Notes: a model not told the origin generated them from the sequence alone. Shown: positions 29,095 through 38,047, counted from the stretch's first letter. The stretch is 64,000 nt of DNA from Croceitalea rosinachiae (GCF_031846445.1 NZ_JAVRHR010000002.1:744001-808000); one strand, 5' to 3'. Program-made: numbers and translations.

Positions 29095-32000
29095 TTAATC
29101 ATCAATATACGGAGCACCTGAAGCTTTTAACAGGGCTTCAAACTTATCCATGGCACTTACAATGGCGTTTAAATCGTTTTCAGCTTTAGTGAGCATATTA
29201 GTAATAATCTGCATTTGCGTTTTGTTGGTTTCCGTTGGTCCATACGTAGATCGCTCCAAACTTAAATAGATGGTAAATAATCTATCGCTAACCGATCTAG
29301 GATTTTTTTCGCCGATTTCCGATTTGGCCTGATTACCATAGTAATCCGATTTTAGTGTATTGATTTGATCCCGTATGGCTTTTATTTGCTTTAGGCCATT
29401 TGCTGTATTGGCGGTGCTAGCCATCAATGCTTTTTGCAATGCCTTGGTCTTTTTCTCGGCTTTGGCTATAGCTTTATCAATTTTATACGATGTGCGCGAT
29501 GCGCGCTCAAAACTGCGCCAAAAAGCTGATGCCAGTTCCATTGATGACCCTTCCAGTGTGTTTTTATACAGCGGCTTTACTTCAAAATCTACAGGAGAAT
29601 CAAGCTGTTCAACACTACCTTTGTGAGAGAGATACATCGTTACGCTATACCTCCCTGGTGGTGCTAACAAACCTTTAGGGCCTTCATCGTCATTTGGTTT
29701 TTTGGTTTCGCCCAATGCTATTGCGCTTGGACTAGGATATCTCAAATCCCAAGCAGTCCTATGAATTCCTGAGGTAGCTTCTTTAGAGATATTGCGTACC
29801 ACTTCACCAGCATTGTTCTTAACCACAAAAACTAAATGGGGTTTCTGTTCTAATTTTTCTTCTTCTAAGGCGTCCCATCCAGAAAAAGGAATATTCTGAT
29901 TGGTAAGGCGCTTTTCCTTTTTCTTACGCAATTCTTTTTGTAATACAGGTGCTTCCTTAAGATAATAGGTGAATACAGCTCCAAAGTCCGGATTGGGAGC
30001 AACAAAATGAGAATCCCCTTGGCTCCCTTTATTCGCTTCAAAGCTTAGATGGGCCCGCTGAACATACCACCAAGGATCACGTATAGAAAATAACTTTGCC
30101 GGCGCATTCAAAGCATCCGCAGCTATTTCCCTCAATACAGCATAGTCATCAAGAATATAAAACCCTCGTCCAAAGGATGCCGCCACCAAATCGTTTTCAC
30201 GTTTTTGTACGGCCAAATCCCTAAAAGAAATTGTGGGTACGTTCCCTTTTAGAGCGGTCCATTGCTTTCCTCCATTAACCGAAAAGAACAGACCAAATTC
30301 AGTACCAATGAACAATAGGTTGGGGGAGACGTGGTCTTGTACCAATCGCCATACCAAATGATTTTCCGGAATCGATTTGGTCAAAGACACCCAAGATTGC
30401 CCTTTATCGGTGCTCTTGTACAAGTAAGGTCTAAAATCACCGTACTTATGATTATCCAAAGCCACATAAACGGTATTGGCATCATGTAGGTCCGCTTTAA
30501 TATCGTTCACAAAAGCAGTGGACGGCACACCCGGAAGTTGATTTACCTTGATCTGTCTCCAATTGGTGCCACCATTTTCCGTAACATTGATCAATCCATC
30601 ATCGGTTCCAGCATAGATCAGCCCTTCTTGTTTTGGAGATTCGGAAAGTGATGTGACGGTATTGTAGTTGGACATGGCCAATACATCCCAGGCATTGTCC
30701 CAAGACTGTTGTCTGCCCATAATGGGCAAGGTAATGCGTTCTTCATTTTTAGTGAGGTCGTCTGATATTGGTGTCCATGAATCCCCTCGATTTTCAGATT
30801 TCCAAACCCGTTGCGATGCAAAGAAGATCGTGGAGGGTTTGTGTGGACTTACCAGTATGGGCGCATCCCAATTAAAACGTGGTATCGCATCACCTACCGC
30901 TGGTTGCGGTTGTATATCAACAGCTTCCCCGGTTTTCATATCCAAACGGGACAGTGTGCCTTCTTGCCGCTCTGCATATACAATATTTGGGTTTCCTGGT
31001 TCCGTAGCAGGTTGGTGGCCATCCCAATTAAGAACAACACGCCAATCACTATTTTGAATGCCATGGATATTATTGGTACGAGAAGGACCACCTTCGGTAC
31101 TATTATCTTGTGTACCTCCATAGATGTTATAAAAAGGTTCGGCATCATCCACAGCTAATTTATAAAACTGGGTCACCGGTAAATTCTCGATATATTTCCA
31201 GGATTTTGTCAGGTCAAAAGACTCGTACAAGCCACCATCTGTTCCCACGAGTAGATAATTGGGATCGTGTTTTTTAAAGGCTATCGCATGATTGTCACCG
31301 TGCTTATTGTTTCTATTCATTCTGTAGAAGGTTTTTCCACCATCTTCAGAAATCTGCATGGTATTGTCCATAAGGTACAGGCAATCTTTTTGGTGCGGTG
31401 AGGCATACAATTCTTGATAGTAATGCGGGCCGGTTCCACCACTTATGGTATTGGATTGTTTGGACCAAGAACTACCACCGTCATTAGAGCGGTATAAGGC
31501 GCCTTTTCTACGATCAAGTTCAATAGCCGCATACAACACCTCTGGATTATGCGGTGAAATTGCCAAACCAGTTTTACCCATTGGGGTTTTAGGCAGCCCA
31601 TTGGTGAGTTTCTCCCAAGTATCACCACCATCATCACTACGATATAAGGCCGTTCCCGGGCCATTGCCTATATAAGCTGCAACAGTCCTATGGCGCTGCC
31701 AAGTAGCTGCGTACATACGATCCGGGTTTGTGGGATTATAGACCAACTCCGTAACCCCGGTCCAAGCATCGTCACCTAGTGTTTTTTTCCAGGTTTTACC
31801 GCCATCGGTAGTTTTATACAGTCCCCTTTGTCCACCCTTGTTCCAAAGCGGCCCTTGTGCCGTAACCCATACCGTATTGCTGTTTTCTGGGTGTACAATA
31901 ACGCGTGAGATATGTTGTGTTTCTTTTAGGCCCATATTGGTCCATGTTTGTCCGCCATCATCACTACGATAGACACCGTCGCCAAATCCAACATGGCGCC

Positions 32001-32349
32001 CTCCAGAATCTTCACCGGTGCCTACCCAAATGGTTTCCGTATGGTTTGGGTCTATAGCCACGGTTCCGATAGAGTAGGAGGTTTCCTTTTCGAAGATGGG
32101 TGTCCATGTAGTACCTGAATTCATGGTTTTCCATACACCACCTGAACCTACGGCAACATACCAAATGTTTTCGTTGTAGGGGTGAATCGCAATATCGGCA
32201 ATTCGTCCGCTCATAAAGGCCGGACCAATACTTCGAAGTTTAAGGCCATCAAAGGGGCTGCTAGTAGCATCAGACTCTTGGGCCGTAGTTGTATAGCTCG
32301 TTAAGAGCGCGAAAATAAAGGTGCAAAAAATACGGAAAGGTGTTTTCAT
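29095..32349 (-). CDS. Secreted VPS10/BNR Asp-box beta-propeller protein 5
   Basis: The longest paralog has 1084 aa and a signal peptide ending near SYTTTAQ. Asp-boxes include RSDDGGQTWTN, KTTDGGKTWKK, RSDDGGDTWEK and ISEDGGKTFYR; the centre reads PVTQFYKLAVDD / YGGTQDNST. The C-terminal domain has HRTAWDLRYPSP near residue 870 and is followed by a long helical tail. A Lys/Arg-rich insert (KELRKKKEKRL) near residue 810 is not seen in the others. It stands alone on the minus strand, divergent from the amidohydrolase. Confidence 0.85.
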   Translation of the reverse strand: MKTPFRIFCTFIFALLTSYTTTAQESDATSSPFDGLKLRSIGPAFMSGRIADIAIHPYNENIWYVAVGSGGVWKTMNSGTTWTPIFEKETSYSIGTVAIDPNHTETIWVGTGEDSGGRHVGFGDGVYRSDDGGQTWTNMGLKETQHISRVIVHPENSNTVWVTAQGPLWNKGGQRGLYKTTDGGKTWKKTLGDDAWTGVTELVYNPTNPDRMYAATWQRHRTVAAYIGNGPGTALYRSDDGGDTWEKLTNGLPKTPMGKTGLAISPHNPEVLYAAIELDRRKGALYRSNDGGSSWSKQSNTISGGTGPHYYQELYASPHQKDCLYLMDNTMQISEDGGKTFYRMNRNNKHGDNHAIAFKKHDPNYLLVGTDGGLYESFDLTKSWKYIENLPVTQFYKLAVDDAEPFYNIYGGTQDNSTEGGPSRTNNIHGIQNSDWRVVLNWDGHQPATEPGNPNIVYAERQEGTLSRLDMKTGEAVDIQPQPAVGDAIPRFNWDAPILVSPHKPSTIFFASQRVWKSENRGDSWTPISDDLTKNEERITLPIMGRQQSWDNAWDVLAMSNYNTVTSLSESPKQEGLIYAGTDDGLINVTENGGTNWRQIKVNQLPGVPSTAFVNDIKADLHDANTVYVALDNHKYGDFRPYLYKSTDKGQSWVSLTKSIPENHLVWRLVQDHVSPNLLFIGTEFGLFFSVNGGKQWTALKGNVPTISFRDLAVQKRENDLVAASFGRGFYILDDYAVLREIAADALNAPAKLFSIRDPWWYVQRAHLSFEANKGSQGDSHFVAPNPDFGAVFTYYLKEAPVLQKELRKKKEKRLTNQNIPFSGWDALEEEKLEQKPHLVFVVKNNAGEVVRNISKEATSGIHRTAWDLRYPSPSAIALGETKKPNDDEGPKGLLAPPGRYSVTMYLSHKGSVEQLDSPVDFEVKPLYKNTLEGSSMELASAFWRSFERASRTSYKIDKAIAKAEKKTKALQKALMASTANTANGLKQIKAIRDQINTLKSDYYGNQAKSEIGEKNPRSVSDRLFTIYLSLERSTYGPTETNKTQMQIITNMLTKAENDLNAIVSAMDKFEALLKASGAPYIDD

Positions 32350-32488
32350 TTTTTTTGTAGTTAGTTACCTTCTAAAAATAATCAAATTCTGTATCATCAT
32401 TAACGGAAATGCACAAGACTTTTTTTAGAGTTTTATATCGGCTTGGTCAAAAGAATTTTACCTTAATTTAAATCATAATATACAATAA

Positions 32489-32510
32489 TGCCTGCCTACC
32501 GGCACCCAGG
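32489..32510. repeat. Possible REP remnant
   Basis: The stretch reading CCTGCCTACCGGCACCCAGG resembles a decayed form of the GC-rich CCTGCC...GGCAGG palindromes scattered in flavobacterial intergenic regions. Only the ends (CCTG/CAGG) and the CCGG centre still pair. It stands out against the AT-rich 293 bp gap between divergent genes; nothing else was found in that gap. Confidence 0.3.
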
Positions 32511-32642
32511 TTTATGAAATGGCATTACTATTAAATACATTTACCTATTACTATTGCCTTCTACCTACTGCGACTTACCACGGAGCGATTAATTTTTAGC
32601 TTTAGTTTTTTTCACAATAAGCTTGCGAAAAAGCAAATACAA

Positions 32643-33911
32643 ATGAAAAAATGCTACATGCTCGCCTTATTGGCATTTTTAACTTTATCTCGTAATTCTT
32701 CACAAAAAATTGACGGCATAGATTCCGAGAAAAAAAACCCCAATAATCAAACGATAAAATTTATTGAAGGTAATTGGTTCAATGGAAAGACATTTAAGAA
32801 GAAAACGGTCTGGCTAAAAAACAGTTTAATAAGTTTTGAAAAAGAGGCAGAAATAGATACTGTTATAAATCTATTTGGAAAATATATAATTCCTCCGTTC
32901 GCCGAAGCCCATAATCATAATCTTGAAAGTGCTTATAAATTGGAGGAACGAATTAATAGCTATCTAGATAATGGCGTGTTTTATGTGAAACTACTATCCT
33001 CAATAAAAAAAAGAATCGCGCCTTTAATGTATCATTATAACAAACCTGACGGTTTAGATGTGAGTATGGCCCATGCTCCATTGACTGCTAAGGGTGGACA
33101 CCCCATTGCGCTACGAGAAAAGTTTTTTGGTTACGGACGTTTTAAAGGATTGTTCAATTCTGTAGAAGAAATGGAGTATCATGGATATGTCATTATCAAT
33201 ACTCTTGAAGATTTACATATAAAGTGGGATTCGATTCTATCTTTTTCCCCTGACTTTATAAAAACAATGTTACTACATTCTGAAGCCTATGATAAACGAA
33301 AAAATGATACCGCTTTTTTTGGAAGAAAGGGCTTGGACCCAAAGATTTTTCCGGAAGTGGTGAAGAAAGCTCACCAATCTAATTTAAGAGTCAGCGTGCA
33401 TGCCAACACAGCTTATGATTTTCATGTAGCGGTCAATGCAGATGTTGACGAGATTGCACATTTACCAGAGATTCATAATGGAAAACCCATTGCCATTGAA
33501 GATGCCCTATTGGCTAAAAAAAAAGGTATTACAGTGGTAACGACAATCTCTTTGGTTAAAAAGAATAAGGATAAAGAAAATTATAAAGACCTAGTGGCTA
33601 ATGTAATTAACAATTTGAAATTATTAAAAAAGGTAGGGGTAAAATTGGCTATTGGCTCAGACATTTATAATGACAATTCTGTTGATGAATTTAATTTTTT
33701 ACATGAATTGCAGGTCTTTTCGAATTTGGAATTGTTAAAGATGTGGACAGAGAACGCGGTAGGTACCATTTTTCCAAACCGCAAAGTTGGGAAGCTCGAA
33801 GATGGTTATGAGGGCAGTTTTTTGGTATTGGATAAAAACCCATTAAACGATATTTCAAATATTAATAAAAGTATAGTTCTTAGAGTTAAAGAAGGTTGTT
33901 TGCTAAAATAA
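32643..33911 (+). CDS. Exported amidohydrolase (metal-dependent)
   Basis: This 422 aa protein has a short hydrophobic N-terminus (signal peptide or lipid anchor uncertain). The amidohydrolase metal ligands are visible: His90 and His92 in AEAHNHN, His253 in SVHANT, His273 in EIAHLPE and Asp340 in IGSDIYND. A Lys in FIKTML could be the carboxylated bridge. The C-terminal GKLEDGYEGSFLVLDKNPL is the usual closing beta strand region. It resembles the imidazolonepropionase/prolidase-like exported branch, acting on cyclic amides or dipeptides. It is followed after 28 bp by the LytS-LytTR fusion, so the two may be one transcript. Confidence 0.85.
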   Translation: MKKCYMLALLAFLTLSRNSSQKIDGIDSEKKNPNNQTIKFIEGNWFNGKTFKKKTVWLKNSLISFEKEAEIDTVINLFGKYIIPPFAEAHNHNLESAYKLEERINSYLDNGVFYVKLLSSIKKRIAPLMYHYNKPDGLDVSMAHAPLTAKGGHPIALREKFFGYGRFKGLFNSVEEMEYHGYVIINTLEDLHIKWDSILSFSPDFIKTMLLHSEAYDKRKNDTAFFGRKGLDPKIFPEVVKKAHQSNLRVSVHANTAYDFHVAVNADVDEIAHLPEIHNGKPIAIEDALLAKKKGITVVTTISLVKKNKDKENYKDLVANVINNLKLLKKVGVKLAIGSDIYNDNSVDEFNFLHELQVFSNLELLKMWTENAVGTIFPNRKVGKLEDGYEGSFLVLDKNPLNDISNINKSIVLRVKEGCLLK

Positions 33912-33939
33912 TTATATTCAAATACTTAACTTCAACTCC

Positions 33940-34824
33940 ATGGTTTTTAACTTCAGTAAAATCTCAAAGCATATCATATTTTGGCTGCTATATCTCTTAT
34001 TATGGAGCGTACATGATCTAAACTATAATAGTAGCATATTAGAAAACTTAAAGACAAATGCAGTACCGTTTTTGTCTTATGCAGCTTTAATATATATCAA
34101 CTTGTATGTTTTAATTCCCAGATATCTATTAAAAAAAAGAATTTCAAGTTACATTTTGCTAATGGCTTTAAGTATGGTAGGTATCACGCTGCTGGCGTCA
34201 TCTTACTTGGCGTTTTACTTTGAAAATATCAATATACAAACGTCTAACTTTTTTACTTCCTTAAGAGGAAGAGTAGCTATTATTACTGAAGTTATTATAT
34301 CATTATGTTTATCCATGACTTTGTTTTTGATAGATGAATGGTATAAAAAAGAGCAATTAATAAAAGACTTAGAGCAAAAGCACTTGGAATCTGAGATAGG
34401 TTTTACGAACAATCAAATAAACCAACACTTTCTCTTTAATTCCTTAAACAATATCTATGTAATGTTAGATGAGAAAGTAAATACAAAAAATGGTCAGAGC
34501 CATATTTTTATTAAGTCAGATGGTATGGTGGTCAAAGTCTTTTTAGATGATATAACGTATATAGAAACTGCTAACGACTATGTGTATATCAACACAATTC
34601 ATAAAGACAGATACCTAACTTTGGTTTCTTTAAAGAATATTGAGAAGGAACTACCTGCGGAAAAATTTATGAGGGTTCATCGATATTATTTGATTGGTAT
34701 AAATCATGTGAGCAAGCTAGAAGGTAATTTAATTCACATAGGGAAAACTAAAATTAAAATTAGTAGGGCCCTTCGCATCCAAGTTTATCAATCTATTATT
34801 GGCAATAAACTAATAGAGCGCTAA
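33940..34824 (+). CDS. LytS kinase remnant fused to a LytTR DNA-binding domain
   Basis: This 294 aa protein begins like a LytS/YehU kinase: four membrane segments in residues 10-135, a coiled linker, and the His motif NQINQHFLFNSLNNIYVML (His163). It then breaks off near residue 178. There is no rest of the dimerisation domain, no N- or G-box ATPase and no receiver. Residues 184-290 are a LytTR domain (HIFIKSDGMVVKVFLDDITYIETANDYVYIN, then EKFMRVHRYYLIGINHVSKL). It reads as an in-frame deletion joining a kinase gene to the regulator gene behind it, giving a membrane-anchored one-component regulator. Confidence 0.85.
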   Translation: MVFNFSKISKHIIFWLLYLLLWSVHDLNYNSSILENLKTNAVPFLSYAALIYINLYVLIPRYLLKKRISSYILLMALSMVGITLLASSYLAFYFENINIQTSNFFTSLRGRVAIITEVIISLCLSMTLFLIDEWYKKEQLIKDLEQKHLESEIGFTNNQINQHFLFNSLNNIYVMLDEKVNTKNGQSHIFIKSDGMVVKVFLDDITYIETANDYVYINTIHKDRYLTLVSLKNIEKELPAEKFMRVHRYYLIGINHVSKLEGNLIHIGKTKIKISRALRIQVYQSIIGNKLIER

Positions 34825-34874
34825 AGGTTTCAAGCGTAGTCGAAGGATAACTTGAGCTTAGGAGCACCGGATAA

Positions 34875-34895
34875 AAAAGGTTTTCTAAACCTTTT
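34875..34895. terminator. Weak hairpin AAAAGGTTT/AAACCTTTT
   Basis: A perfect 9 bp inverted repeat with a 3 nt loop and T/A-rich flanks lies 50 bp after the LytTR fusion. The stem is AT-rich, so it is a weak bidirectional terminator at best. Confidence 0.4.
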
Positions 34896-34950
34896 GAAGT
34901 AGGAACTAGATGACGGCCGGCAAACGAATTGACCAATTCTCCCTTTAAAT

Positions 34951-35046
34951 TTTTCTTCTAAAAATTCTCATAAAAAAAGCAATGAACACTTGTTATACAA
35001 GCTGATCTCGATAGCTATCGGAGAAGGAGAGTGTAATGTGTGTGGA
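34951..35046. repeat. Dispersed repeat, copy A
   Basis: This stretch matches a second copy at about 37950-38033: TTTTTCTTCTAAAAA, then GAACACTT-TTATAC-AGC, then GGAGAGTGTAATGTGTGTG. Copy A has about 13 extra bases that create the perfect palindrome CGATAGCTATCG (35009-35020), a motif common in flavobacterial intergenic repeats. Both copies lie between convergent genes. Confidence 0.6.
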
Positions 35047-35228
35047 ATGATTAAAAGCCCAGTTATTTCTTAAGTTTTATATTGTTGGAGTATGTTTTGC
35101 ATTTTATTTGACTTATTCAGATTGCCTTTAGAATTATTCTTAATCACATATTCTATCGGAAATTTATTTAAAATCAAAGTTCAAATAAACGATTGACTAC
35201 TTTTGTTGATCACTCACAAGCTATTATT

Positions 35229-36089
35229 TCACAAAAAGCTCTTTTTCGTTACTCCTTGATACTGAAAAGCATCCCTACTTTCGCTATAGCCCTTTACGCG
35301 TTCCTCAAATAATGCTTTGTTATGACCACTTTGGCTTGCAGCACTCTCTGTTATGGTGTTCATTTTTTTAGAGTAGGTGAGATTGTTTATATCATGACGT
35401 TGCTCAAACAAGGCTGGTAAAAAATTTTCGAACACACCCACTTCTATGGTATTATGGGTCAGCCAGGCTTCCCAAAATTCAGTATCAAAATTTCCAACGA
35501 TTTTCTGCGTGATTTTTTTGGCGAAAATGTTCTGTTTATGAGATCCGGCGACTACTTCATAATGATAATGCACCCCTATGATTTTATTGTCTTCATAGAC
35601 ATCTTTATAGCTTATTCGCAGCGACATCATTGGACCGATAAATGGAACTTTTTTTCCCATGCCCCAACCATCCCGTTCATGATAAAATATACTCAACTCT
35701 TGATCTACCGGATACTTCAATTGATACTTTTTATATTGCATGACCTCTTTAATATGGATCTTCGCTCCAGCCCTTGCCGTGCCTTCCGTGCCTAGTTTGC
35801 CCTTTAGTTCTGCACTAACATGATCTGATGGATGCCACAACAAATACCCCGGTACTTTCTGTCCTTCATAGCCCGGAATATCTATCAATTTCACTTGCAG
35901 TTTAGTAAAATGCTTGAACCACCAATAAATCATTTCTGTGGTCACTCCTCGAAGTAGTGAATGCTCTAATACCACACAAATTTGATTGGATCTGTTCCTC
36001 AGCACCTTAAAATAGGTTGATGTGATGGGTTTCAGCTCCCAACCAAAATCTCTGGATTTCGGAACGATTAGTTTTTTTGATTGGCTCAT
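35229..36089 (-). CDS. DAPG hydrolase (PhlG/PhiG)-like protein
   Basis: This 286 aa protein resembles the DAPG-hydrolase family, whose type member cuts the C-C bond of 2,4-diacetylphloroglucinol. Seen are GVTTEMIYWWFKHF, LLWHPSDH (His86/His90) and THNTIEVGVFENFLP, where His212 and Glu216 keep the H-x3-E spacing of the PhlG zinc ligands; a second acidic ligand could be Glu115. No signal peptide. It is divergent from a Crp-like gene, which probably regulates it. The substrate may be an acylated phenol, for example from algae or competitors; that is inference. Confidence 0.75.
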   Translation of the reverse strand: MSQSKKLIVPKSRDFGWELKPITSTYFKVLRNRSNQICVVLEHSLLRGVTTEMIYWWFKHFTKLQVKLIDIPGYEGQKVPGYLLWHPSDHVSAELKGKLGTEGTARAGAKIHIKEVMQYKKYQLKYPVDQELSIFYHERDGWGMGKKVPFIGPMMSLRISYKDVYEDNKIIGVHYHYEVVAGSHKQNIFAKKITQKIVGNFDTEFWEAWLTHNTIEVGVFENFLPALFEQRHDINNLTYSKKMNTITESAASQSGHNKALFEERVKGYSESRDAFQYQGVTKKSFL

Positions 36090-36262
36090 ATCAGTTTTTT
36101 TAACGGTTGATTTATTGCATTACTTTAGACGAATCATCAACTTAAAATTAGGACTATCAAGTAGAAATGAAATTGACTTAATTAAAGATTTTTTCATTTA
36201 TTTTTTCGTAACATTTGTCTTAATCTGTTTTGTGCGTACTTACCAATTAAATCGACTTTTGT

Positions 36263-36814
36263 ATGATAGACCAATCGAGATACCATCATAAAAACCAGAT
36301 ATTTGATTTTTTTAAAGAGAAGGGCACTCATAAGACGGTAAGACCTTCTGAATGCATTGTGGATATAGGAGAAAAATGTGATAAGGTTTTTTTGATTTTG
36401 AATGGTGGGTTTGTTTGCCAAAACTATAATGTGGTCTTCGACAGTTTGCGCACAATCAACTTCCATCTACAATCATTTCATCCAATAATGACCGTAATTG
36501 ATAGCTACTTCAGCGACTCCATTTCCAACTCCCAGCTCAAAGCTATAATGCATTCAGAACTGCTTGTTCTTCAAAAGAGTGTTATACTAAAAAGACTAGA
36601 AAAAGATGATTCCTTAAAAAAGGCTTATATGGAAGAAACTATATATGCTCTTTTGGCAATCAACGAATTCCATACTAAATTAATAACCCTTACCACCAAA
36701 AGGATGTATCAATATCTGAGCGAAGCGTGTCCTGAAGTTGTAAGACAAATACCAGCTAAATATATCGCAGAATTTATTGGGGTATCAGCCGAATGGTTAA
36801 GCAGAATTAAGTGA
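36263..36814 (+). CDS. Crp/Fnr-family regulator
   Basis: This 183 aa protein has the cyclic-nucleotide-binding jelly roll in its first 90 residues (CIVDIGEKCDKVFLILNGGF) and the dimer helix AMEETIYALLAINEF-like region around 130. The C-terminal helix-turn-helix is IPAKYIAEFIGVSAEWLSRIK. It ends right after the recognition helix; most relatives continue for several residues. Divergent from the DAPG-hydrolase-like gene with 173 bp between them, and 35 bp before the esterase gene, so it may govern both. Confidence 0.85.
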   Translation: MIDQSRYHHKNQIFDFFKEKGTHKTVRPSECIVDIGEKCDKVFLILNGGFVCQNYNVVFDSLRTINFHLQSFHPIMTVIDSYFSDSISNSQLKAIMHSELLVLQKSVILKRLEKDDSLKKAYMEETIYALLAINEFHTKLITLTTKRMYQYLSEACPEVVRQIPAKYIAEFIGVSAEWLSRIK

Positions 36815-36849
36815 ATTTAGTAAGCGTAGATAACTGATTTCCAAAAGCT

Positions 36850-37740
36850 ATGAAAACAAAGACTTGGCTCTTAGTGCTTTATGTAATTCTATATGGGTGT
36901 ACTAATATGTCCTCAATAGAGAATCAGCATCGTGATGTGAGGTACGCCAACGACTCGGCAGCACAAAAGATGGATATTTTTATACCAGATGGTGCTGGTC
37001 CGTTTCCAGCGGTGCTTTTAATTCACGGTGGAGGATTCAAATCAGGGGACAAGAAAGCCAAGTATTCCTTGGCAAAGATACTGGTCGCCAATGAATATGT
37101 AGCCATTTGCGTGAACTATAGATTGAGTGGAGAAGCGATCTTTCCGGCTGCGATCCACGATATTAAGGCAGCCATCCGCTTTACAAGGGGAAATGCGGCT
37201 AACTACTCCGTTAACCCTGATAGAATTGGGTGTTGGGGCTCTTCTGCAGGCGGTAACCTATCGGCCATGATAGGAACCTCGGCGGGAAACAAATACATAG
37301 ATGGTAGTGTGGGCTTTTTCAAAAATGAGTCGACCAAAATACAGGCTTGCGTAGATTGGTTCGGACCTATTGATTTTACCACAATGAAGCGCGATGCGAA
37401 ACAGTTGGGATTTAAAGAGTCTTTTAACGTAGTCCTTGAGAGCAAGTATATCGGAGCTGATATATCAGCCCCTGAAAACTTCCATCTAGTTCAAAGCGCG
37501 AATCCAGAAACCTATATTGATGATTCCGACCCTCCATTTTATGTACAAGTCGGCAACAAAGACCCTCTTATCCCATATATTCAGAGTCAAAGTTTTGCAC
37601 ATAAATTGTACCAAGTGTTGGGTAAGGAAGACGTACGATTTGAAGTAATTGAGGGCGGTAAGCACGGCGGAGCTAAATTTTCAAATAAAGAAAATATAGG
37701 TAAAGTCATTACTTTTTTGGACAAGTATTTGAAACAATAA
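36850..37740 (+). CDS. Lipoprotein alpha/beta hydrolase (BD-FAE/NlhH-like esterase)
   Basis: This 296 aa protein has a lipobox (LYGCTN). The oxyanion motif HGGGFKSGDKK and nucleophile elbow GSSAG (Ser132) mark the hormone-sensitive-lipase/BD-FAE group. The Asp in NKDPLIPY and the His in GGKHGGAKF complete a triad. It would cleave small acyl esters in the envelope. It follows the Crp-like gene by 35 bp. Confidence 0.88.
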   Translation: MKTKTWLLVLYVILYGCTNMSSIENQHRDVRYANDSAAQKMDIFIPDGAGPFPAVLLIHGGGFKSGDKKAKYSLAKILVANEYVAICVNYRLSGEAIFPAAIHDIKAAIRFTRGNAANYSVNPDRIGCWGSSAGGNLSAMIGTSAGNKYIDGSVGFFKNESTKIQACVDWFGPIDFTTMKRDAKQLGFKESFNVVLESKYIGADISAPENFHLVQSANPETYIDDSDPPFYVQVGNKDPLIPYIQSQSFAHKLYQVLGKEDVRFEVIEGGKHGGAKFSNKENIGKVITFLDKYLKQ

Positions 37741-38047
37741 CCGGCTTTGGAAGGGATATTTGACATAATAGAATTATGATTTACGTTTTTGATTTAACCT
37801 TTACAGTATATTGGCAGCCGCATCATCTTTCTTGATTTTTGCTTCAGCCACTGGCTAAACCAATAATACAAAATGTATCATAATGTTCCGCGTTATGTAA
37901 CTTGAGCTTTGGTTAAAAGCGAAAGTTTCTACTTTTTTCCTTGTTTTTTTCTTTCTAAAAACTTTCTTCTAAAGGTAATGGAACACTTATTATACGAGCC
38001 GACGGTAGGAGGGGAGTGTAATGTGTGTGAAATGGTTTTAACCTCAA
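37741..38047. other. Intergenic region between convergent genes
   Basis: 307 bp without a plausible gene between the esterase and the AraC regulator. It contains copy B of the dispersed repeat and a preceding motif TAACTTGAGCTT (about 37899) also found before copy A (34848). Nothing else was recognised. Confidence 0.6.
37948..38033. repeat. Dispersed repeat, copy B
   Basis: It matches copy A at about 34951-35046: TTTTTCTTTCTAAAAAC, GGAACACTTATTATACGAGC, and GGGGAGTGTAATGTGTGTG. It lacks the CGATAGCTATCG palindrome of copy A. It also sits between the 3' ends of convergent genes, a typical place for REP-like sequences. Confidence 0.6.

Larger units (their letters stand above)
34825..35228. other. 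Intergenic region with repeat remnants
   Basis: About 400 bp between two convergent genes, with no plausible gene. It holds a short AGCGTAGTCGAAGG motif (34833-34846) like the flavobacterial 'GCGAAGTCGAAA' repeats, a hairpin at 34875-34895, and one copy of a dispersed repeat at about 34951-35046. Each is given or discussed separately. Confidence 0.6.

Noticed and set aside
30668..31158. Plus-strand frames of 129 and 115 aa
   Set aside because: Both lie antisense to the propeller repeats of protein 5 and show no family.
871..32349. Glycoside hydrolase function for the propellers
   Set aside because: Databases often use this name, but no sialidase-type Arg triad or other glycosidase residues can be recognised.
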